A DNA stretch of 64,000 nucleotides from Chamaecrista fasciculata. Its lineage: Eukaryota > Streptophyta > Magnoliopsida > Fabales > Fabaceae. Below, piece by piece: positions 12,315-24,535 of the stretch. The stretch is taken from assembly GCA_003254925.1 (NCBI GenBank), contig QANZ01030688.1:96170-160169 (forward strand), read 5' to 3'. Made by a program: the position numbers and the translations under genes. The stretch's first letter is position 1, and each line of letters begins with the position of its first letter. The notes beneath the pieces were generated by a model. It did not search any database. It saw nothing but the letters and a program-made list of their open reading frames with translations, and was not told the origin of the DNA.

Positions 12315-12722
12315 GGTCAAAGTGTAAATTTGGTCTCATAATTTTTTTGTTGCACTTTTAGTCTCATATGTTTGTTAAAGGTTGCAAATTTAGTCCCGTA
12401 TCATTTTTTGTCTCATATATTTTGGTATTGCAGAATTGGTTCCATATCTTTGTAAAAAGTTTCATCGTCAGTCCTACCTGATCCAAATATATGAGACCAC
12501 TTCTGCACCTGACCCAAAGATATGAGACCAATTCTGCAACCTGATCAAAAGATATGGGACCAATTCTATAACTTGACCCAAATGTATGAAACTAAAAGTG
12601 TAAACATGGGACCAAATTTACAACCTGAGCAAATGATATGAGACTAATAGTACAACAAAAAAAGTTATGGGATCAAAATAAGATCTGAGCAAAAGTTATA
12701 GGATCAAATTTACACTTTAACC
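12315..12722. mobile_element. MULE-type inverted-repeat element
   Basis: The ends are GGTCAAAGTGTAAATTTGGT, and GGTTAAAGTGTAAATTTGAT as the reverse complement of the right end. The flanks ATAATTATA (12306-12314) and ATTATTATA (12723-12731) agree at 8 of 9 positions. The interior consists of short 'ggtctcatat' type inverted units only. It belongs to the same group as the element at 31922-32300. Confidence 0.65.
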
Positions 12723-13088
12723 ATTATTATATAATATGCTATAATATAACACCTTTCGTATCAACAAAGCAAAGCTTGAAATTTCCCTTCCCACACACCA
12801 ATATCGTTATTATTCATACTATTATTATCATATAAAAATGCTTCTTCCTTTTGCCCATCATTGTATTCCCATTTCCCACTATAACATTGCCTACAGTAGA
12901 CACTACATATAATTAGTTCGGGAAAAAAGAATAGACTTTAATTCATTTGCTGGATGAAATAACTAAAAATGGAAAATTAAATAAATATATGGAAGGGACG
13001 ACGTGGTTTGTGTTTCATACTTTTTACATGTGCGTATCATATCGAAAGCAAGTGCTTGTCAATTTCACGTATCTATATATATAACTTA

Positions 13089-13576
13089 GGCCAAAACTTC
13101 AAATTGGTCCCTTATATATGGGGTGGACTTCAAATTGGTCATTTATGTTTCATTTATTTTAGATTGATCTTACATGTTTTCATAATTTCTCAAACGGGTT
13201 TAAAAAATACTAAATATGGTTATATCCCTCGTTTTTTGACGAGTACTTTAGAATTGTCAACAAACGAGATCAAATCAAGTCCCCGAAAGTGGGTAACTTG
13301 TTTCACGGTCAAAACAAGCAAAATTAGTCATATCTATCTCGTTTCAAGTTTGAATGCGACGAGTTTGAAATTATTATATGTCAACTCTTGAATAGTTATT
13401 TCTCTCTGGTTAGTTAAAAAAAATTAGAAAATAATGTCAAATTGTGTCTCAAAAGTCGGTTTGAAACTAGTTTGAAAAATTATAGAAATATGTTGGATCA
13501 ATCTGAAACAAATGAAACATGAGGGACTAATTTGAAATCCACCCCATACATAAGGTACTAATTTGATATTTTGGCC
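13089..13576. mobile_element. MULE-type element with perfect 9-bp TSD
   Basis: GGCCAAAACTTCAAATTGGT at the left is inverted at the right (reverse complement GGCCAAAATATCAAATTAGT). The flanks are identical, TATAACTTA at 13080-13088 and 13577-13585. It shares the GGCCAAA terminus with the KORRIGAN-carrying element. The centre contains a GACGAGTTT motif that reappears in the partial element at the window end. No gene is encoded. Confidence 0.8.
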
Positions 13577-14184
13577 TATAACTTATGAGTAATGAAATAT
13601 CTTATACACATTCGTGTGGCCTTCTAAAATAATTCGTGAGAATTAATAATAGTGGCAGTTTATTTCAATTTCTGGATTTAGTTAAGGAATAAGTTATAAA
13701 TTCCTGGACTTGGGAATTATTGAGAATTCTGAATGCGAATACGGAAAATAGCAATATTAATTGGAGAATAAAAGAAATTAAGAGAAATCATACGGAAAAT
13801 TATAGAAAGAAATATTAATTGATTCATTAACCCATCATTCTAGCTGGCATATTCTTTCATTCTTTTGTCACTATAGCGCTCGCCATCACACTCCACACAT
13901 AGCATCTTATTCTTTTCTTTTGGAAACTTTGTTGAGGATTCTCTTCTTTTTTTATTATTAACATATTTTTAATTTTTTAGATTATTTGTAATGGAACACC
14001 GTAAAAGTAATCAACAATAAGGATTCCAGAGTGTGTGCAGGGTTTAACCAGACCTACTATGCACTCGAGTCTCGACTTTGGCACTAGGATGTCACTATTA
14101 AGACGGTTAAACAGTATTATCTCCTGTCCACTAACGAAACGATATAGGTAGGGACCATCTATATCCCATAATCCCCACATCCAT

Positions 14185-14865
14185 TAGAGCCGTCAAAACG
14201 AGTTAAACCCGATGGGCTGACTCGTTTAACCCACCAAAATTGGCGAGTCGGGTTGCGAAAATCTGGCTCGCAAAAAATTTTAGCTCGAGTGGGTTGACTC
14301 ACTTAACTCATGGCTCGTGGTGGGCTAGCTCGAGTAAGCTGGTGAGTTAGTGAGTCAACCCACCTTTTTCTAAAAAAAAAAAATTTAAATTAAAAATTAT
14401 AACCCTAAAATATCTTCTAGGCTCTTTGTTTCTTGCTCATTTTCACTTCAGATTTCATAATTCACTTTCGTCTTTGAGAGTTCTTTTCTCTTCGCAAGTC
14501 TCAACCCTAATTTCTTCTCGTTTCTTCACTCAACCGACCAACCCCAATCTCAACGGTCGTTGTTCCACTGTCTGTCTAGAGAAAAAACGAGTGGTGGTGT
14601 TGGGTGTTATTATTTTGTGAGTTGTTTTATTGATATTTTTAATTTAAAAAATGAAAAAACAATAAAAAAAATTGAAAAAATGAAAAAAAAAAAAAATTGA
14701 AAGTTGGTGGGTTAGGTGAGCCAACCCGGCTCACCAACTTGGTTAGCCGGGTTGGCAAAACCTGGCTCGCCTGGGGTCTCTGGCTCACGTGAGCCAGCTC
14801 GCGTGAGTCGTGGCTCACGGCGAGCCAGCTCGAGTGAGCCGGGTTGGCTCACTTTGACGGCTCTA
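14185..14865. mobile_element. Non-autonomous hAT element, perfect 8-bp TSD
   Basis: The terminal inverted repeats are TAGAGCCGTCAAA (14185-14197) and its exact complement (14853-14865). The flanks are identical 8-bp duplications, ACATCCAT (14177-14184 and 14866-14873). An 8-bp duplication and a TAGRGC-type terminus are typical of hAT transposons. Subterminal regions are full of GGCTCG/CGAGCC and GTGAGCC motifs, as expected of transposase-binding sites. The centre has CT-rich leader-like sequence but no transposase, so this looks like a deletion derivative. Confidence 0.88.
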
Positions 14866-15969
14866 ACATCCATACACTATAAATAAGATCCTAAAAAAAA
14901 TTAAAACCATCTTACATATCATTTACTCGACCCTTATTCTGTCAGTTTATTGGCTTAACCATCGAAGGCTCTTTTGGGAACCAAAACTCCCAAAGGAGTG
15001 TGTGCAGGATCAGGCGGATTGAGGAGCGATATTAGATTCTTATGAAGTATTTTCAATGATAAAATCAATGTAATTGAATGATTAGCTAGTGTATAGTATC
15101 AATATATCTGTATATATAATTGTTATATAATGTTTAGTTTCAACTTTCAATTTCATTTTGATTTGATATAATTTTTCAACTTCAGTAATAGTTTAATTTT
15201 ATGATGTACTTTTTTATGGCTAATACCTATAATTTTGGTAACGAAAATATTCAACATAGTATCGCAAATAGGAAAAATAATAAATTATTAAATTAACAAT
15301 TCAAGCCCTATATAATATAATGTATAATGCTGCGAATCATTGTTTAATTTAAAAATAGAGAAATTGCCGTGTTTTTCTTAATTAAATTGTAAATGACAAT
15401 GAACGTACTCAACTTTAATTACTAGCTAGCTTTCGGAGTGGTTCTGGATTAATAAAAAAAAGTATATAAGGGTTGGACAAAAAAAAAATCCTGGATGAAG
15501 ACAACTTTGTTGAGTCAGTAAATATTAATAATTATTAATAATATGATCTAAGCTAACTGTTCAGCAGTCTACTTAATGTATTTGAAATAGATATTATTTC
15601 AAGTCTTGTCATGTTGGTGATTTTTAGTTCATTTGGAATAAGACGTGAAGGGAAAAGAATAAATGATATTTTAGGAATAAAAGAGAACGAAATTAATACT
15701 ATATATATTGTGAATATATGTGCTTTTCCAAAACAAATGAAAAAACAAAATATGGAGGGACCAGATCGTTGGGAGTTGAGAGGACATTACAATAAAAGGA
15801 TATGTGCTTGGGGTGCCTTACATTGTTTCATGGCATTATTATATAAAAAATTGATTTGTTGGTAGAGATATATAATATAAAGTTTATTTCAATAATTTCC
15901 AACTTTACAATGATTAACCTCTATCTTATAATTAGTTGAGAAATTCAGATTCTGTCTAGAAAAATAATA

Positions 15970-16372
15970 CTCCCTCAGTCTCAAAATAACTATTTTGTTG
16001 GAGAATTTTTTTTCTCAAAATATCTTATGTTTTACAAAATCAAGATAATATTAATTATTTTTTTTTTACTATTTTAACCCTATTAAAAGTCAAAATTACT
16101 CTTTCTAGTTCACAATATCTGTCATAGTTTTGGAGATTTTTATGTTTTAAAATAACTGATATTTTACAAAATCAAGAAAGCACGAATTTTTTTTTACAAT
16201 TTTATCCCTACCTATTCTCTCTTAATAATAAATATTCTTTGAAAATAGGAAAGAATAAATAAGGGTAATATAGTCTTTTTATTCTATTTTTTTTAAGTTT
16301 AAGATAAATTAATCATTTTCTTGGTCTGTGTACACTCACTAAATTACAGCTGATATTATAAACCGGAGGAAG
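15970..16372. mobile_element. Stowaway-like (Tc1/mariner) MITE
   Basis: The left end CTCCCTCAGTCTCAAAATAA and the inverted right end (reverse complement CTTCCTCCGGTTTATAAT) match the CTCCCTCCGT consensus of Stowaway MITEs. TA lies at both borders. The interior is AT-rich and internally repetitive (ATTTTACAAAATCAAGA occurs twice). A second inverted end near 16490 suggests that more than one copy may overlap. Confidence 0.6.
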
Positions 16373-17186
16373 TATTGAATTAGTGAGAGTAATTAAAAGT
16401 AATTTATTGAGGGCAATTTAGTTTTTTAATCTCATATTTTTCTTTATTTTAAGTAAATTAATCATTTCCTTAAAAAATAGATATTTTGAACTGAGGCAAT
16501 AATAATATATATAAACCGACATTTAGAAGTTAAAGGTCGAAATTAAGAGAAAAGGAAGTGTCCAATGTAGACATAAAAGAATTGGAACATGTAACCAATT
16601 ATTAATTAATTTAATTAAGGCACCCAGTAATCACCGAAATTCTAAATTTGCAATTAAAGAGAAAGTGGTCGAATTAAATATGAAGCTAATTAATTAAAAC
16701 TCCAATTACTCAATCAATAACTATCCATCCATCAACTTCTGACTGTGATGCAATACAACCAGAACCCTTGCATGTAGCTGATGTTAGCATCCTATTTCAG
16801 GAAATGTCCCTTTTGATTGTTTCGTTTTGATTACTTCTTCTGTAATTTAACAATAAATAAATACCTAAGTTGTACAAGCCTTATTAATTATATATTTTTT
16901 TTTCATTATCATAGGAAAAATAATAATCTGCATTATCCCAATAAAAGCAAGTGATATGTATGATGTATGTACTCTTTATGCTTGGCAGTTGCATTAGCAC
17001 CATATTGAGCTTCATCATGAAAAGACAAATTGATTCGCAACAAACAACATATATATACATGCATGCATGCACGCGATAAAATAAAATCAAAATATGTAGT
17101 GAGGTCATTAATGAATTTAGTTACCCAAAAAAGAAAAATATTGTTAGAGATGTAAGAATTTTAGATGGGAATGGTAGTAAATATAT
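16373..17186. other. AT-rich intergenic DNA
   Basis: No gene or well-bounded element was recognised. The stretch contains short CATG/ATGC runs (17057-17075) and several AT-rich tracts. Confidence 0.5.
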
Positions 17187-18531
17187 GAGCAAACCCCCTT
17201 TTTGGTCCCTCAATTGTTACTGAGTCGAGGAATCGGTCCCTCAATTGTGGGAAACTACAACTCAGTCCCTCAATTGTACAATCCCGTTTACGTTTTGGTC
17301 CCTCACGTCTGGTCCGTTAGTGATAGAGGTGTTAAGTGATGACGTGTCACTGTTAAATGCTTATGTGGCTGTTATCTGCTGAGTTGGCATACAAATTATA
17401 TATCCTACTCATTTTTCATATTACACCTCATATAAAAGGACTTGTGTGCAACATAGTATAACATTTTAATATCAAAAACACAAAAAAAAAAAGGACCATT
17501 ATGAAGTTTTCACACTCTCCTCTTCTTCATCTTCTTCTTCAACTTCCTTCCCAGAATCCCCGATTCCTCCTCCTCCTCTTCAATTTCTCCTCCCATCTTC
17601 TATTAATACCATTAATCTTAGCTTTAACACCTCTATTATTATTCAACTCACACATTCATCATCTCACAGCGAAACCTAAACACCCACACGCATCCTTCGT
17701 CATTGCCGCAAGACCCTACGCCACAGGTCCAGCTTCCTTCGATAACACCACCACCACCACAGGATTCCTCCACTACCACACCAAAACGACATCGTTGTCG
17801 TCGTTCTCGAAGCTTCCTCTTCTGAAACCCTCCTTTCCGAGCTTCAACGACACCGTTTTCGCGATGAGATTCAACGAGAAGGTTCGACGCCACTGCCCCA
17901 ACACAACAGAGTCCATGATCTGGTACGATGTGTGCCTAGTTCGTTTTTGGGTAGAAATCAGATTACTGAATGTTGATTATTGAAGATTATTGAAGATTGT
18001 TGAATGTGAATGAAATATGCCGTAAAAATTGTAAGGGATATTGGGGTATTTATGGGTAGAAGATGTGTGAGTTGAATAATAATAGAGGGGTTAAAGCTAA
18101 AATTAATGGTATTAATGGAAGATGGGAGGAGAAATTGAAGAGGAGGAGGAATCCGAGATTCTGGGAAGGAAGTTGAAGAAGAAGATGAAGAAGAGGAGAG
18201 TGTGAAAACTTCATAATGGTCCTTGTTTTTTTTTTTGTGTTTCTGATATTAAAATGTTATACTATGTTGCACACAAGTCCTTTTTTATTAGGTGTAATAT
18301 GAAAAATGAGTAGGATATATAATTTGTATGTCAACTCAGCAGATAACAGCCACGTAAGCATTTAACGGTGACACGTCATCACTTAACACCTCTATCACTA
18401 ACGGACCAAACGTGAGGGACCAAAACGTAAACGGGATTGTACAATTGAGGGACTGAGTTGTAGTTTCCCACAATTGAGGGACCGATTCCTCGACTCAGTA
18501 ACAATTGAGGGACCAAAAAGGGGGTTTGCTC
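17187..18531. mobile_element. Pack-MULE with 469-bp inverted repeats and captured laccase/DUF26 pieces
   Basis: The ends, GAGCAAACCCCCTTTTTGGT and its complement, start inverted repeats that run 469 bp on each side (17187-17655 and 18063-18531) with very few mismatches. The flanks are an identical 9-bp duplication, TAAATATAT (17178-17186 and 18532-18540). This is diagnostic of a recently moved Mutator-like element. The 407-bp centre holds coding-like sequence from two unrelated plant gene families joined in one frame (separate entry). No transposase is present. Confidence 0.92.
17501..17983 (+). pseudogene. Chimeric captured ORF: laccase fragment fused to Gnk2/DUF26 fragment
   Basis: An uninterrupted 160-codon frame starts inside the left inverted repeat and ends in the element centre. 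Residues 1-50 come from the inverted repeat and are strongly hydrophobic and leucine-rich, resembling a signal peptide. Residues about 64-128 read as a laccase segment: AARPYATGPASFDNTTTT, then LPLLKPSFPSFNDTVFAMRF, the pattern of the middle multicopper-oxidase domain. From about residue 129 the text switches to RRHCPNTTESMIWYDVCLVRF, the CP-x-E-IWYD-C-RF signature of the Gnk2-homologous (DUF26) domain of cysteine-rich receptor-like kinases. No copper-binding His motif and no complete domain is present, so neither parent function can survive. Whether it is transcribed or translated cannot be told from sequence. Confidence 0.75.
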
Positions 18532-18931
18532 TAAATATATAGAAGGTAGTAGCTCTCCTAGGTGAACTTAGGTTTGAATGTTCTGTTAGAGATATGTTTA
18601 TATTTTGTCCAATAGTATGTCAGTTAAGATTGCCTTTCATAAAATTTATTTGTAAAACATAAAGAAAAAAGTTAAATAATGACAAGTATATGAAAAAAAA
18701 AACAAGAAAAACAAAGGACCCACGAAGGTAATAAAGAGAGAAAATCTTCACAATCTATTAACAATACTTTATATAATTTGAATAAATTAATAATTTTATT
18801 TTTAAAAGATTATTAGGTTGAGAATTTAACTTTTGAAAACTTAAAATATACAGTTTAATTCTTAAAAATTTAATATAACATATTTACAAATTTTTGTTAT
18901 GGATTAAATAGAATAGTGTTTTTATTTTTAA

Positions 18932-19345
18932 GGTCAAAATGTATTTTTAGTCCCATAACTTTTATTCAGGTCTCAATTTGGTCCTATAACTTTTTTTGTT
19001 GCACTTTTAGTTCCATATCTTTTGCTCAAGTTGCATATTTGGTCTCTGTTGCACTTTTGGTCTCATATCTTTGGGTCAGGTTACAAAATCGATCCCCTAT
19101 ATTTGAGTTAAATGCAAAATTGGTCCCATATATTTAGATCATGTGGGATTGAAAGTGAAACATTTTGCAAAGATATGAGACCAATTCTATAACCTGATCA
19201 AAAGATATGAGACCAGAAATAATAAGGGACCAAATTTGCAAGCTTTTCTAAAGATGTAGGATCAAATTAAAGTGCAACAAAAAAGTTATGGTACCAAATT
19301 GAGACCTGAGTAAAAGTTATGCGACCAAAAGTACACCTCGATCAT
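18932..19345. mobile_element. Degenerate MULE-type inverted-repeat element
   Basis: The left end GGTCAAAATGTATTTTTAGT is inverted at the right (about GATCGAGGTGTACTTTTGGT). Internal units (GTCTCAATTTGGTCC, CATATCTTTTG, GGGACCAAATTTGCA) are those of the elements at 12315 and 31922. The target duplication is only approximate (TATTTTTAA and TATTTTAA), so the right border may be a few bases off. Confidence 0.5.
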
Positions 19346-20771
19346 TATTTTAATTTTTCAAAAACTAAATAAATATTTTAATATTTCAACGACTCAGTTA
19401 TCATTTCAATAATAATTCATAAATCAAATTATTAATTTGATCTATATAATTTTAGCAAAAAAAAAATGTTTAAATCAAAATAGAAATAATATTTTTCATT
19501 AATTTAATTTATTTGTATAAATTACTTAATAAATGATTGTATCAAATATAAGTGTAGATTGTTTGATTATAAGATTTAATTTAATGTTGAAATGAGCCAA
19601 TAAAGGCTATTGGGTACCGACGCAGTGTGACTGTGAGAGTGTTGTGGTGGTGGAGGATAATTTTATAAGGTAAGCAAAACGTGGTGGCTTTCTGGCGACA
19701 CGTGTCTCGCACGCACCACACATTGGTCTCTGTGGGCCCCTTAACAAAATAGGTGGGCCCCACACTCTGAAAACACTACGCTATGCCAATACGTATGCTT
19801 ATGTGGGGACCACCTCTCTCTTTCTCACACTCCTCTCGCCTGCTTTCTATTTTCATTTTTTATTTTTGAGAAAATTTTGTCTTTTTATACATGAACGAGT
19901 CATATGCTAAATTAATAATTTGATCTTTTGAAAGATTGTTTGAGTTCACCATTTTATTTTTAAAAGATTAAATTATTTAGTTTAGTTCATGGAAAAAGTT
20001 GAAGTGTATGTTCTTTACTCTTTGAAAGAAATAAATGATATACTTTTTAATTTATAAAAATAATTAAAAAATATATTGTTTAAATCTTTTAAAGATTAAA
20101 GACACAATTGATAATAAATAAGTTTTCAGATAAAATTAAAAATTAATATAAAATTTAAGACTACGAAATACTTTTGTTTTTGTTTTTTTTTTTTAAAAAA
20201 AATTGCTAATTAATATCATTTAATACATCATCTGTTATTTGTCGTCGTAATAGGGCTACAACCTACAAGCCTACAAATAGTAAAATTATCTACAAAGCCT
20301 TCAACTCTACTTGAAATTAGAGACTGTGTAGTGTATACCATCCGGGATTTGTGTGGAATCACTATCTCCATAGATGTCCTATCAACCTTTTGAGTTTGAT
20401 TTTGACTCTTATTTAAATATATCTCATTGTTCAGAAATTCACATTCATAAGAAAACATTTTATTTTTCATTACTTATTTAAGAATTTATCAATTTAACTA
20501 AGTCGATCAAAGTTTTAAATACAGGAAAAAATTGAAAATTTAATTATATACTTTATAGTTATCCAGTTATTTTAAATTTTACATTTTAATATTAAATTAT
20601 ACATTTTGATATTTTAAATATTAAATTATTAATTTGGTGATTTTATAGAGACTGAATTATTATTTATTACTCTTTAGATTAATTCATCAATAAATTACTG
20701 AAGATTATTGGCGAAGAAAACGAATGACGAGTAAAGTAAAATACCAACTCTTGCATTCATATAAACTATTA

Positions 20772-20915
20772 GGCACGCCAATATGCATATAATGTTTGAA
20801 TTGATTTAAAGTTAAAGATTATATAAAATTTTTATATTGATAAATGAGTAAGTTTGAGACCAATTCGAAATTTCCTGATACATTTGGGACTAATTAAAAA
20901 TTTTGACTTAATGAG
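20772..20915 (-). mobile_element. Degenerate copy of the window-start Helitron-like end
   Basis: Read on the minus strand, this matches positions about 60-183, including TAAATCAATTCAAAC and GCATATTGGCGTGCC. The match stops just where the hairpin should continue, and no CTAG follows, so this copy has lost its terminus. Confidence 0.5.
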
Positions 20916-22784
20916 AATGAATATGAGTGATTTTTTTTTTTACATAAGAATGAATATGGGCTAGTTAGAGTAGTGAGTGACTTTTTTCTTTTTAATTTTT
21001 TAATTCAATAATTTTGATCAACTATAAAGAGGTGGAGTCATATAATATAAAATTTTGCCAGCACAAGAATATAGTGGGTGAGATTGATTGTAAATTTGCA
21101 ATTGGTAATAGATAAATTGTGTTGAGGGCAAAGAAATATGCAAGCGTCACAAATTACTAATGTATTGACTATATCAAGGTGATGTATTCATGATTCTTAA
21201 TAACTCTATCAATGAACATCATATATAAATGAATATTTTACCGTACAAGTTGTTCTTAAAATTAGTTTGGGTGTCAAATACTGAAAGTAGGAATTGATGG
21301 GAGTTGAAAGAAGAAGCAAATCATATGATGATTGAATGAATTAAAAGAGGGGTGGGTAGTGGAATTGAAAGTGAGAAAAATGAGAAGTTTGAGAAAGAAA
21401 GCGTGAGAAAGTGAGAATATGAATAGAGAGGAAGCAAAGAGGGTCAGTGAGTTGACTTTCGTGGCTTCCTTTACCAAGAAGCTGTGGCACTGGGAGGATA
21501 GGCATGAGGCATGGCAGGGGTTATTAGAGTTGCAATATAATATTCTCTCTTTCTCTCTTTTTCAAAAATATTATTATTATTATATGCATAGATTTAAAAA
21601 TGATAAAATGTAAAATAGTATGTATTATTTTCATTGTTCGCATTTATATTTGTTTATAAATATAATAAAAAATATATAAAAAATAAAATATTTATATTAT
21701 AAAATTCGAATATACAATGTCTTAATTATTAACTATTTTCGAAGTGAATTCACATGGACTTCCCCTATGTCGGATAATAATTGTGTTCAGCATAGTCCTC
21801 TATAAATGTAATTGAGTTCTTATTTTATTTTTGAAAATACAAAAGTTGGTCTAAGAGGGTTTACCTTTGAATTTACTTAGAGAAGACCACGTGAGACCTT
21901 GAAACTTGAAACCTGCAAGAAGAATGCACAGGGGAAGGCCCATGTGAATCCACTTCGAAACTCAAGTTAGAGAATGTAGGAGATGAGAGTAAATATTTCT
22001 TGAGAGATAAATGGCCTACTTCGTTAGAATTTTGTTGCATGTATTTATAGAGAGAAATGTGAAATATGGTAGGTGGATGTGATTGATGGTAATTTGTTCC
22101 TGTAGTGTCAGGAAGTACACTAAGATTTATGAGATTGTATCTAAGAGGATCACTATGACGCCTGGGCGCCTAGGTGTTTAAAAGGATGTATATCACTTGT
22201 TCCTTCTGAAAATGTTAAGATTGAGTCTTGAAGGATCACTATAGCGTCTGAGCACCTAGGAGTTTAAAAGGATGTATATCGATCACTTATCCTCCTAAAG
22301 AGGGCAAAAATAACTCTTAATAAACTCGACCAAAAGTAATGAGCTAATGACTCAAACAATATATATTAAATTTTTTAAATCATCAATTATCATTTAGATT
22401 TCATTCGATTAGAGCATGTTGTACCTCCTTCGCTCTTAAAAATTCTTTATCATGTAGCTAGTGGGTATTGGAGGGGTTGAAGATTTGATGATGATATTCT
22501 ATATCTTAATATTAAGTATAATATCATTTCAGTATTATTCATACAAATGAATATGCACATATATTGAATTAAAATTAGATGGAATGAATTCAGAATATGT
22601 AAACTCCTGCCATTAATTACATTTTAAATATACATTATTATTAAATACACGACTCAAATCAAATATAAGTTAATTAAAATAAACTATCAGAACTAGTGGA
22701 TAAAAAAAAAACAAAAAGAAAAAATCTAGTAATGTTAAACTTGAAAATAAATGGCTGAACTCTTTTGAATAGTCTATCTTTTCA

Positions 22785-23575
22785 GAGGTCGTTTTGTACA
22801 CATATTATTTTTTTTTTTATTTTTAGAAATTACATTTTCAGGAATATGATTCCTGAAAATATAAAAATATATGTTTGGATGAGTTAAAACTTAAAACAGT
22901 TCTGAGATTATTTTACAATATTCCCGTGAATATTACAATCTTGTGTTTGGTTCAACTTTGATAATCCTGGGAATGTTTAATATTTTTCCAAATATGTCAT
23001 TGACTCTTTTATTCTCAAATAATAACTTATCACATGTAGAAATTCTCCAAAATAATTCATGAGAAAACCTTAAAAAATGTGCTTTGTTTCTACATCATAA
23101 AAAATAATTCTATCATATAATTACAACTTTTAAATAACATTAATAATTTATCAAGAAAATACAATTTCAAAACATAATGAAAATAATTCTTAAAATGAAG
23201 TAGCCAAAAGAAGTCACTGCTCAAAATATAACTAACATAATTGTTAAAATAAAAGTTAATTAGTTATGTTTGACAAAGAAAATAAAATTAGATGAGAAAT
23301 AGAAAGAGTTTGTAGAATAAAGTTTAATTAGCTAGGTTTAATAAGGGTAAATTAGTCATTTTAGGTGGATTAGAATAATCCCATCCCATGGGATTAGACT
23401 AATCCCGCCCCTTAGGTTAGGATTAAAAAATGGCTATTTCATGGGATTATGCTAGTCTTGGGAATACAATATTCCCGGGACTAATTTTTTAATCCGCATA
23501 CCAAACGCAAGATTAGTCAATACCGGAGCTCCTAATCTCGGGGTTATTTTTCCAATCCATGTACCAAACGCCCCC
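22785..23575. mobile_element. Degenerate PIF/hAT-like inverted-end element
   Basis: The right end is well formed (reverse complement GGGGGCGTTTGGTACATGGA). The left end, GAGGTCGTTTTGTACACATA, is a decayed complement. Several internal inverted motifs (ATCCCATGGGATTA, TAGTCTTGGG) occur near the right side. The borders TCA and TTA could be a decayed 3-bp duplication. Confidence 0.4.
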
Positions 23576-23763
23576 TTAGTTTTTATAATTTTGAAGTAGA
23601 GCTAATTAATCAAGAAAAATTATGTGCATATGTTGCATTGACACTAATAAGTAGTTGTTTATTTGAGTTTGAGATTTTGTAAATGTAATTATTTATATTG
23701 AAAGACTCTCTCATCATAATTAAATATATGACACATATCGAATTTAATTATGTGCATATGAAG

Positions 23764-24045
23764 ATGGACACGGGACACGACACTGACACGTCAAGTTCTT
23801 AAAAACACACGACACGACACGGCATACATGTATATATATATAAATAATTAAAAATTTATAAATTTTAATAAAAACTTTAAAAATTAGAATATCTATTCAT
23901 AATATATGTCATATATATTATTATTTTATATTGTTTGTCATGTTAAAATTATAAAATATTGATTTTATATTCTGAAAGTTATGAATATGTGTCGTATGTG
24001 TGTCGTACAAGTGTCGGATACGGACACGTGTCTAACACAATAACA
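23764..24045. repeat. Inverted repeat rich in ACACGACACGG/GTGTCGGATACGGACACG
   Basis: The left arm contains GACACGGGACACGACACTGACACG. The right arm contains GTGTCGTACAAGTGTCGGAT and GGACACGTGTC in complementary sense, around an AT-rich centre. It looks like a non-coding transposon remnant. No target duplication was found. Confidence 0.45.
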
Positions 24046-24333
24046 CACATTCAAAATGAAGTGTGGATGCTTCATGAGAGTGAACAGTTTTTTTTTAAAT
24101 AAAAAGCTTCATTGACTTCATTCCTTTCCCAAAACGGATATGAAAAAGAAAAACAAAATAGAAGACATGAGAAAAGAGGTATGAATAAAATAGAGTAAAG
24201 GGGTTGGATCCGATTTACAAATGTAGGAGGATTTGGGGTAGTGGCTATTCTATGCACAAGGCATTAGTAAAGCAGCCAACTCATGATGCATGATGACATT
24301 ATATTGATGCGCCTATATGCTAGTACACTTTAC

Positions 24334-24535
24334 ACGGGATTGGATCCTCTAGAGTTCCTTTCTGTAGAATTTTTGTGAAGTTAGAAAGAGAAAGGAAGAA
24401 AAAAAAAGAAAAAATATGAAATTTATGAAATAAAAATATATAAAATAATATTTTCTCTTTCTCTCTTCTTTTCTCTTACTTTCTATCTCATACTCTACAA
24501 TAACTCTAGAGAAAGAAACTCTAAGTATCCATTTC
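24334..24535. repeat. Dispersed repeat, copy A
   Basis: It begins GGGATTGGATCCTCTAGAGT and continues through AGAGAAAGGAAG and ATGAAATAAAAATATATAA blocks. The same order of blocks occurs inverted at 59445-59631. The pair defines a roughly 190-bp non-coding repeat family. Confidence 0.65.

Noticed and set aside
13008..13391. 127-codon open frame
   Set aside because: It lies mostly within a 9-bp-TSD inverted-repeat element and has no protein motif.
14001..15030. Possible LTR-type element surrounding the hAT insertion
   Set aside because: Phrases such as ACACTATAAATAAGATCC and GTGTGTGCAGG on both sides look LTR-like, but no paired repeats, primer-binding site or coding domain could be defined.
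15611..15865. 84-codon plus-strand open frame
   Set aside because: AT-rich codons, no motif and no neighbouring exons; likely chance.
20228..20470. 80-codon minus-strand open frame
   Set aside because: No recognisable family, no promoter or splice context; it looks like non-coding repeat sequence.
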